DNA of 62,449 bases from Solirubrobacterales bacterium. GTDB lineage: Bacteria > Actinomycetota > Thermoleophilia > Solirubrobacterales > Solirubrobacteraceae. Each line of letters opens with the position of its first letter. The first letter of the stretch is position 1. Location: positions 1 through 62,449 of the forward strand of contig QHBW01000036.1 of NCBI GenBank assembly GCA_003244205.1, read 5' to 3'. Of the stretch, positions 56,818-62,449 are shown in pieces. The position numbers were made by a program, and so were the translations under genes. The notes below the pieces were generated by a model. That model saw only the letters and a list, made by a program, of their open reading frames with translations, did not search any database and was not told where the DNA came from.

Positions 56818-59549
56818 GCGGCGGGCGCGCGCCTCGGCCGCGCCAGACCCTCTCGCGAGCGCTGCAGTGCGCGCCGGGGAAGGTCGCGCAGGGCGCCCTG
56901 CTCGGCGAGCACCAGTACAGCGGGCAGCACAACGATCACGCCGATCAGCGCCACCGCCAGGTCGACGACCGCGACGATGCCGAAGCTGCGCAGCATGTTG
57001 ATGTCGGAGGCGATCAGCACGGCGAAGCCGGCAATCGCGGTCGTGGCCGACGCGAGCACGGCGGCGCCAGTGGACTCGGAGGTGCGGCGCAGCGCGAGCG
57101 CGGTGTCGGCCCCGGCCTCGCGCTCCTGGCGGTAGCGGCCGGAGAGCAGGACGCTGAACTCGGTGGCGATCGCGATCACCAGAACCCCGAGGCCAACCGA
57201 CATCGGGTTGAGCTGGACTCCCAGCAGGAAGAGGACAAGCGCCGACCATCCGGTTGCCATCACGATCGGGATCAGCGGGACGAGCGCGCGCTCCAGCCGG
57301 CGCAACACGATCAGCAGCACGAGCGCCACCGCTGCCAGGCCGGCAAGCAGCGTCAGCAGGCGGCGCCCCGCGGAAGCGAGCTCGGCATTGGCCTGGGCGG
57401 TGAGCACCGGCAGTCCGGTGAGGGTGGCGTGGATCCCGGGCGGTGGGTGCAGCAGCGCACGCATCGCGCTGAAGAGGCGTTGCTGGCGCGAGAGCGACTC
57501 TAGCCGCACCCCGAACGCCAGCACCGCCTTGGTGTGATCGGGCGTGATCACCGCCTGGGAGAAGTATGGCGGGACAGCGGCGAGGATCGCGCTCAACTGG
57601 GCAGGGTCGTTGATCGCGGTGTTGTTGGCGAAGAGGTCGGTCAGCGAGAGCGCGGGGCAGAGCTCGTCCTTCTGACAGCCCGCCTGGGCGGTGTAGCCCA
57701 CGCGATTGAGCACGGCGCTCTGATAGTCGCGCATCCAGCGCACGGCCGGAGGGCCGGAGACGTCTGGCCCCTCGACGAAGACGTCGACCTCGCCGGCGGC
57801 ATTGGTGGCATGCTCCAGCGTGACGAGGTCACGAACCCCCCCGCCCGAGGGCACCAGCCGCTGGATGTCGGAGTTGACGCTCGTCATCGTTCCCAGCCCC
57901 CAGCCGAACGCGGCGAGCAGCAGACCCACGCCCACGACCCGACCGGGCTGCGCGATCGCCAGCTCGGGGATCGACCGCGCCGCACGCTGCAGGCGCCCGG
58001 CGGCGCTGCGCAGCGCCCCCCCGGCGCCGTTGACGCGCAGCGCCCTCGAGCCATCGGCGAGCAGCTCGCCGGCTCCCCGCAGCGAAGCGCCCGCGAGCGC
58101 CGCGCCCCCACGCGCACCGCGGGAGACCCGCAGCACCCAGCGAGGACGCAGAGCGCGTGCGTCGAGCAAGAGCGCGGCAAATCCACCGGTCAGCGCGCAG
58201 AGCAGCGCGATCACCACACCCGCCACGAGCTCGAGCCCGAAGCTGCGCACCATCGGGATCGGCGAGATCATCAGCACCAGGAATCCGAGTGCCGTCGCGG
58301 CCCCGGCCGTGGCGATCGCGGGCCCGCCGAGTGTCACCGCCCGGCACGCTGCCGGCTCGGGCCCGAGCCCGGCAGCGCGCGCCTCGTCCCAGCGGGACTG
58401 GAACTGGATCGCGTAGTCCACCGCGAGGCCGATCAGCACCGGCAGCACGGCCACCGAGGCCATCGTCAGGTGGGCGCCGACGAGGCGCATCCCGCCGAAG
58501 GTGATCCCCGCCGCCGCCAGCGCGACGCCGAGTGGAAGCATGCGCGAGCGTGTGCGAAACACGCAGGCGAGCGCGATCGCCATTACGATCAGCGCAACGA
58601 TCAGCAGACGCTCGAGCGAGCCGGTCAAGCTCGCCGAGAGGTCGTTGATCAGGACTGGCGCGCCGCTGACGAGGTAGGAGCCCCCGCCCTGCAGCGAGAA
58701 GTCGGCGGTGCCGGCAACCGGGCCGCTCAGCCGCACGGCCGCGCGGATCAGCGAGATCGCCCGAGCGCGCTGGCCATTTGACAAGGAGGGACGCAGGCGC
58801 ACCTGGATCAGCGCGTCGCTGCAGGTGGGAAAGAGGAAGGCGAAGCGCGCCTTGGGACAGCCCGGCGGACGGTTGGGGTCAAAGACGACCTGGGAGATGA
58901 ACTTCGGATCGTCGATCCGCGGGATCCCCGAGATGCCGTAGCGCGTGGCGGCGGTGTAGAGCGACTGGATGAACTGCGCGGAGACGAGCTGCTGGACCTC
59001 CTGGCCGATGCGCTGTTGCTGTGCGCGCGTGCGACCCTCACTCGCCGCAACGCGCATCGCCAGCAGCGCCTTGTTCTGGGCGTCGCGCTGGGACGCCTGC
59101 GCCTGCTGCTCGAACTGCACGGTGAGCTGATTGACGGCCTCGAGCAGGAACGTCCCCGGTCCGTAGACGACCTGCGCCGGCCGGGTCGCCGCGAGCTGCC
59201 AACAGGGGCCGCCGGGCGGACCGTAGGGCTTCTGGCCGGAGGGGATGTTGCCGGCGAGGCAGCCCTCCAGGCGGATCAGCTTGCCGAGGTCCGAGGTCAG
59301 CACCGTGTAGCGCAGGGGCTGACGGACGAGGATGTCGACCGCGTCGTCGCCGAAGCGCTGATGCTCGATGTCGTTCGCGCGCGCGGCGGGCGAGGCGTCG
59401 CCGACGATCGTCTTCGTGCTGGCGTCCGTCGCCAGCCCGAGCGCGAAGGCACCCCCGGCGATGCCAAGTCCCGCCACCAGGCCGACGGCCAGCGCCGGCC
59501 AGCGCATCGCCGCACGCACGATCCGCTCGAGCAGCATCGCCGGAGTCAC
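56814..59549 (-). CDS. RND/MMPL-family lipid or hydrophobic-substrate exporter
   Basis: 911-residue membrane protein with the two-fold RND/HpnN-type design: one span at residues 18-40, a large outer domain (about 45-310), five spans from about 315-470, then the second copy with a span near 535, a second outer domain and five spans 720-880. Helical spans include LIVALIVMAIALACVFRTRS, ATAGAATALGFLVLMIS and LLTLLAGLAAVALVLLIVLR. Proton-relay Asp-type pattern is in GLAVDYAIQFQSRWDEARAA and in VIAIATEFSVLLSGRYRQE. It is likely part of the lipid-transport operon with the MlaE/ATPase genes upstream. Start GTG/ATG near 59549. Confidence 0.9.
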   Translation of the reverse strand: MTPAMLLERIVRAAMRWPALAVGLVAGLGIAGGAFALGLATDASTKTIVGDASPAARANDIEHQRFGDDAVDILVRQPLRYTVLTSDLGKLIRLEGCLAGNIPSGQKPYGPPGGPCWQLAATRPAQVVYGPGTFLLEAVNQLTVQFEQQAQASQRDAQNKALLAMRVAASEGRTRAQQQRIGQEVQQLVSAQFIQSLYTAATRYGISGIPRIDDPKFISQVVFDPNRPPGCPKARFAFLFPTCSDALIQVRLRPSLSNGQRARAISLIRAAVRLSGPVAGTADFSLQGGGSYLVSGAPVLINDLSASLTGSLERLLIVALIVMAIALACVFRTRSRMLPLGVALAAAGITFGGMRLVGAHLTMASVAVLPVLIGLAVDYAIQFQSRWDEARAAGLGPEPAACRAVTLGGPAIATAGAATALGFLVLMISPIPMVRSFGLELVAGVVIALLCALTGGFAALLLDARALRPRWVLRVSRGARGGAALAGASLRGAGELLADGSRALRVNGAGGALRSAAGRLQRAARSIPELAIAQPGRVVGVGLLLAAFGWGLGTMTSVNSDIQRLVPSGGGVRDLVTLEHATNAAGEVDVFVEGPDVSGPPAVRWMRDYQSAVLNRVGYTAQAGCQKDELCPALSLTDLFANNTAINDPAQLSAILAAVPPYFSQAVITPDHTKAVLAFGVRLESLSRQQRLFSAMRALLHPPPGIHATLTGLPVLTAQANAELASAGRRLLTLLAGLAAVALVLLIVLRRLERALVPLIPIVMATGWSALVLFLLGVQLNPMSVGLGVLVIAIATEFSVLLSGRYRQEREAGADTALALRRTSESTGAAVLASATTAIAGFAVLIASDINMLRSFGIVAVVDLAVALIGVIVVLPAVLVLAEQGALRDLPRRALQRSREGLARPRRAPAA

Positions 59550-59664
59550 GACCGCGTCACGTTAGTGGTCGGGTCCACGCCTCGCGTGGATTCCCGCCGA
59601 GCGGCCCCACTTTCCCGGCGCGTCGAGCGGGGAGAGCTACAACGATCGCGCCGGGGCGACCGCG

Positions 59665-60831
59665 CTATTCCATCCCCAGGGGCCCGCGCGACTCGCCGGA
59701 GAGGAACTGGCGGACGAACTGGTTCTCGGAGTTGAAGAGCTCCTCCGCAGGCCCCGATTCGACGATCCGGCCCTTCCACAACACCGAGATGTGCTCGGCT
59801 ACGCGACGGGCGGACATGATGTCGTGGGTGATCACGACGTAGGCGCCGCCGTTCTCCTCGTGGACCTCGTGGATCAGCTCGCACAGCAGGGCGGTCCGCA
59901 CTGGGTCGAGCCCCGAGTCGGGCTCATCGAAGAGCACGATGTCGGGGTCGAGCACGAGCGCGCGTGCGAACCCTGCGCGCTTGCGCATGCCGCCCGAGAG
60001 CTCGTTGGGCAGCTTCTCGTTGGCGTCGCCGAGGCCGACCTCCTGTAGACGCCGGTTGACGATGTCGGCAATCTCCTCCTCGCTCTTGTCTGTGTGCTGG
60101 CGCAGCGGGAAGGCGACGTTGTCGTAGAGGTTCATCGAGCCGAAGAGCGCTCCATCCTGGAAGAGCACGCCGAACTTCTTGCGCATCTCGAAGAGCTCGT
60201 CGTCGACCATGTTGGGAACCGACTCGCCGTGGACCAGCACGTCGCCATCGTCGGGGTAGAGCAATCCGACCATGTGCTTGATGCACACCGACTTGCCTGT
60301 GCCCGATGGGCCAAGGATCATCGAGATCTTGTCCTCGGGAAGGCCCATGTTCAGCCCGCGCAGGATCTGGTTGCGTCCAAATGCCTTGTGCACCTCGATG
60401 AACTCGACGGCGTCGGGCACCCCGGTGGGGCGCTGCTTGCCGGTGTGGTAGCGGTACTCGTCGTCGGGGTCGCGGGGCTCGGGCTCCGAGACGACCGACA
60501 CGGGCGAGCGTGCGTGCTCCCGCGCTCCCTCGGCCGACTCGGCGTCGCCGCCGGGACGATCGAGATCGCCCGGCTCCAGCGGCGCGTCAGGCACATCACC
60601 GACGTCTGCTGAGTCGGCGCCGGTCGACGCGGACGCCGCGGGAGCAGGATCGGCTCGGTGCGCGCTCTCGCTCTCGCTCTCGGGCGCGGCCCCGAGCAGG
60701 GGATCGCTCTGCGGACGGACGTTGCGCACGCCACCGTGCGGTGCCGCGTTGGCGGCCACAGTGTCGTCCTCGGAGTCTCCCCCAGCGGACTTGTCGGACA
60801 GCAGGACTGGGCGTTCGAAGATCGAGCTCAT
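59665..60831 (-). CDS. Mla/Mce-type ABC transporter ATPase with an acidic N-terminal extension
   Basis: ATPase of the YrbF/MlaF class that powers phospholipid movement with YrbE/MlaE permeases. Residues 1-135 are a low-complexity Asp/Glu/Ser/Pro tail unlike other family members; the core spans about 140-388: VEFIEVHKAFGRNQILRGLN, SMILGPSGTGKSVCIKHMVG, VLFQDGALFGSMNLYDNVAF, ELSGGMRKRAGFARALVLDP and VLFDEPDSGLDPVRTALLCE. The ATG at 60831 is 2 bp after the permease stop. Downstream of both permeases and upstream of the exporter. Confidence 0.93.
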   Translation of the reverse strand: MSSIFERPVLLSDKSAGGDSEDDTVAANAAPHGGVRNVRPQSDPLLGAAPESESESAHRADPAPAASASTGADSADVGDVPDAPLEPGDLDRPGGDAESAEGAREHARSPVSVVSEPEPRDPDDEYRYHTGKQRPTGVPDAVEFIEVHKAFGRNQILRGLNMGLPEDKISMILGPSGTGKSVCIKHMVGLLYPDDGDVLVHGESVPNMVDDELFEMRKKFGVLFQDGALFGSMNLYDNVAFPLRQHTDKSEEEIADIVNRRLQEVGLGDANEKLPNELSGGMRKRAGFARALVLDPDIVLFDEPDSGLDPVRTALLCELIHEVHEENGGAYVVITHDIMSARRVAEHISVLWKGRIVESGPAEELFNSENQFVRQFLSGESRGPLGME

Positions 60832-60832
60832 C

Positions 60833-61630
60833 TCATCCTCCGATGGGGGCGCGGGGGTTGGCTCCCCAGAATAGTTGGGTTCCGAGCATGCCGATGAGGT
60901 GTACGAGGACGATGTTTAGGACCATTGATTTGGCGGTGGCGGTGCCGACGCCGACGGGGCCGCCGGAGGCGTTGTAGCCGTAGTAGCAGCCGACGAGGAC
61001 GATCGCGGTGGCCATGACCATCCCTTTGATCACGCTGTAGAGCAGGTCGGGGGGGTTTTGGAACATCCAGAAGATGAGGAAGAACCCGCCTGAGGAGACT
61101 TCCCCGATTTGTTGGACGACCGCGAGATAGGAGGCAAAGAAGCCGGCGCCGACAGCGGCGATGTACATGAATGGCAGCACCAGCCACGCCGCTAGCAGCC
61201 GGGTTGCGCAGAGGAACGTCATCGAGCTGATGCCCATCACTTCGAGCGCGTCGATCTCGTCAGAGATGCGCATGCTGCCGAGCTCGGCGACGATCCCGGT
61301 ACCGACCTTGGCGGCCATCATGTACCCGAACGCGTAGGGCACGAGCTCGCGCAGATCACACCACGCCGAGAAAACCCCGGCATAAGCGGGGCTGCCGACA
61401 GAGCGGTTGAAGTAGGCGCCCTCGATCCCGCATTGCAGCCCGATGATGAAAACCAACCCCCAGATCACCAACGTGCTGCTCAAGATCAAGATCCCGCACT
61501 GGCGCAGCGCCTCCCCAAAAAAACGGAAGACCCGCAGCCCGTAGACCTCCCCGACCACGCGGCTGCAGAACTTCGCGATCTCCCCGAAACTCGAGATCCA
61601 ATCGCGCGGGACCGCCAACCACCCGTTCAT
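60833..61630 (-). CDS. MlaE/YrbE permease (first, second in order)
   Basis: Membrane permease of an MCE-type lipid transporter, 265 residues, about six spans. The hallmark region AAKVGTGIVAELGSMRISDE and IDALEVMGISSMTFLCATRL (the EQ/E-Ile-D-A-L loop) is clear; C-terminal spans include VIKGMVMATAIVLVGCYYGY. The 5' two thirds use G/T-ending codons, while the last 80 or so codons switch to C/A-ending, an abrupt compositional change. The ATG at 61630 overlaps the other permease stop by 4 bp. Confidence 0.93.
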   Translation of the reverse strand: MNGWLAVPRDWISSFGEIAKFCSRVVGEVYGLRVFRFFGEALRQCGILILSSTLVIWGLVFIIGLQCGIEGAYFNRSVGSPAYAGVFSAWCDLRELVPYAFGYMMAAKVGTGIVAELGSMRISDEIDALEVMGISSMTFLCATRLLAAWLVLPFMYIAAVGAGFFASYLAVVQQIGEVSSGGFFLIFWMFQNPPDLLYSVIKGMVMATAIVLVGCYYGYNASGGPVGVGTATAKSMVLNIVLVHLIGMLGTQLFWGANPRAPIGG

Positions 61631-62436
61631 CGGATCACCGTGATCTCCGGGTGCGTCGCCAACAACGTCTGCGTGAACACATAATTAAACGCGAACACCC
61701 CCAAAAACGCGATCACCACAGCCTGGTTGACAGCCCGCCCCACCCCCTCAGCACCACCCGAGGCCGTCATCCCCTTATAACAACAAACGATCGCGATGAT
61801 CGCCCCAAACAACGTCGTCTTCACAATGCTCCCCCACAAATCAACCGTGCTCGCGTTCGTAAAAAACGTCGCCCAAAACGGCCCCAACGGCGCACCATTC
61901 ACCAACGTCGCGAGGATCCCCCCAAAAACCCCGAACAACAACGCATACACATCAAAGAGCCCCGTCACCAACATCAACGCCAAAAACCGCGGGACCACCA
62001 AATTCTTCACCGGATCCACCCCGAGCACCTGCAACGCATCGAGCTCCTCGCGAATCTTGCGCGCCCCCAAATCCGCCGTGATCGCCGTCCCCGCCACCCC
62101 CGCCAACACAATCGCATCCACAAACGGCGCGAACTCCCTAATCGACGCCAACACAAAAAACCCGCCCAACCGATCCAAAGCCCCAAACAACACCAAAAAA
62201 TTCGCCGCCTGCAACCCCGGCGCCCCATACCCAAACGCCACCGTCGACACCAACAAAGGAAACCAACACAACCGCAAAGCAAACAAAAACTGCGAAACAA
62301 ACTCCCCCCCATACGGATACGGCGGACGCAACGCCGACAGAATCGTCTTCCCAGTCAGGATCATCATGTTCCCGACCTCCTCCAACATCCCCTTCGTCGG
62401 CAAAAACGCCCTATCCGCCACACTCCGAACCAACAC
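61627..62436 (-). CDS. MlaE/YrbE permease (upstream paralogue)
   Basis: 269-residue homologue of the neighbouring permease, matching mycobacterial YrbE pairs. Family loop: VAGTAITADLGARKIREELD and ALQVLGVDPVKNLVVPRFLA; further spans include VALMLVTGLFDVYALLFGVF-like LMLVTGLFDVYALLFGVFGG and AIIAIVCCYKGMTASGGAEG. The GTG at 62436 has a strong GGGAGGTG site at the edge of the window. Third codon positions are strongly G/T-rich, unlike the C-rich neighbours. Mce protein genes are expected next beyond the right edge but are not seen. Confidence 0.93.
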   Translation of the reverse strand: MLVRSVADRAFLPTKGMLEEVGNMMILTGKTILSALRPPYPYGGEFVSQFLFALRLCWFPLLVSTVAFGYGAPGLQAANFLVLFGALDRLGGFFVLASIREFAPFVDAIVLAGVAGTAITADLGARKIREELDALQVLGVDPVKNLVVPRFLALMLVTGLFDVYALLFGVFGGILATLVNGAPLGPFWATFFTNASTVDLWGSIVKTTLFGAIIAIVCCYKGMTASGGAEGVGRAVNQAVVIAFLGVFAFNYVFTQTLLATHPEITVIR

Positions 62437-62449
62437 AACACCTCCCTCG

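Noticed and set aside
57534-58781. A long plus-strand frame of 415 codons opposite the RND exporter
   Set aside because: High-GC shadow; low complexity, His/Arg/Gln-rich, no known domain.

Overview
The window is 62.4 kb of very GC-rich, densely packed bacterial chromosome with GTG starts common and many ATGA/GTGA stop-start overlaps. An actinobacterial-type integration host factor (mIHF), a DUF1707 protein, mycobacterial-style YrbE/MlaE permeases, a MoxR/CoxE pair and the order lysS-greA-dus-coaX-folK-folB-folP-ftsH-hpt-tilS point to a deep-branching actinobacterium. The class Thermoleophilia (Solirubrobacterales-like) is my best guess; this is inference, since no rRNA gene is present. I see no tRNA, rRNA, CRISPR array, phage or insertion sequence.

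Layout. (1) 1-15.2 kb, all on the minus strand: a housekeeping block read from tilS back to clpC (MerR-cyclase, tilS, DUF1707, hpt, ftsH, methyltransferase, folP, folB, metallo-hydrolase, TetR, folK, lipoprotein, coaX, dus, greA, lysS, clpC). (2) 15.4-21.2 kb: SCP2-like and coiled-coil proteins, a nucleoside phosphorylase, and a large secreted transglycosylase with a degenerate LytM module. (3) 21.2-26.4 kb: sirtuin, a split hydroxyacyl-CoA dehydrogenase / enoyl-CoA hydratase pair, SRPBCC and PadR genes, and an acyl-CoA dehydrogenase behind a palindromic operator. (4) 26.4-38.2 kb: small membrane proteins, an aldo/keto-reductase-like protein, a tandem repeat, cell-surface proteins (polysaccharide deacetylase, lipoprotein, C5-epimerase-like), an ArsA/Get3 ATPase cassette, MoxR-CoxE and a TetR regulator. 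(5) 38.2-40.9 kb: a TPP riboswitch followed by a three-gene thiamine-precursor ABC transporter.

(6) 40.9-47.2 kb: a VapBC-type toxin-antitoxin pair, an AidB-like acyl-CoA dehydrogenase facing an AlkA-type glycosylase (a plausible alkylation-repair island), a secreted glycoside hydrolase, and an XRE/nucleotidyltransferase pair. (7) 47.2-54.7 kb: a divergent acyltransferase / serine-palmitoyltransferase-like pair (possible sphingolipid synthesis), UspA, LysR, ammonium transporter and mIHF. (8) 54.1-62.4 kb, minus strand: two YrbE/MlaE permeases, an Mla/Mce-type ATPase, an RND/MMPL exporter, a membrane-anchored redoxin-like protein and a B3/B4 domain protein. This looks like a lipid-trafficking operon whose first part lies beyond the right edge.

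The strongest leads for new biology are the sphingolipid-like pair, the split archaeal-order beta-oxidation enzyme, the XRE/nucleotidyltransferase module, the transglycosylase with a dead LytM domain, the strand-asymmetric codon-usage mosaics, and the inverted-repeat noncoding segment at 5.6-5.85 kb.
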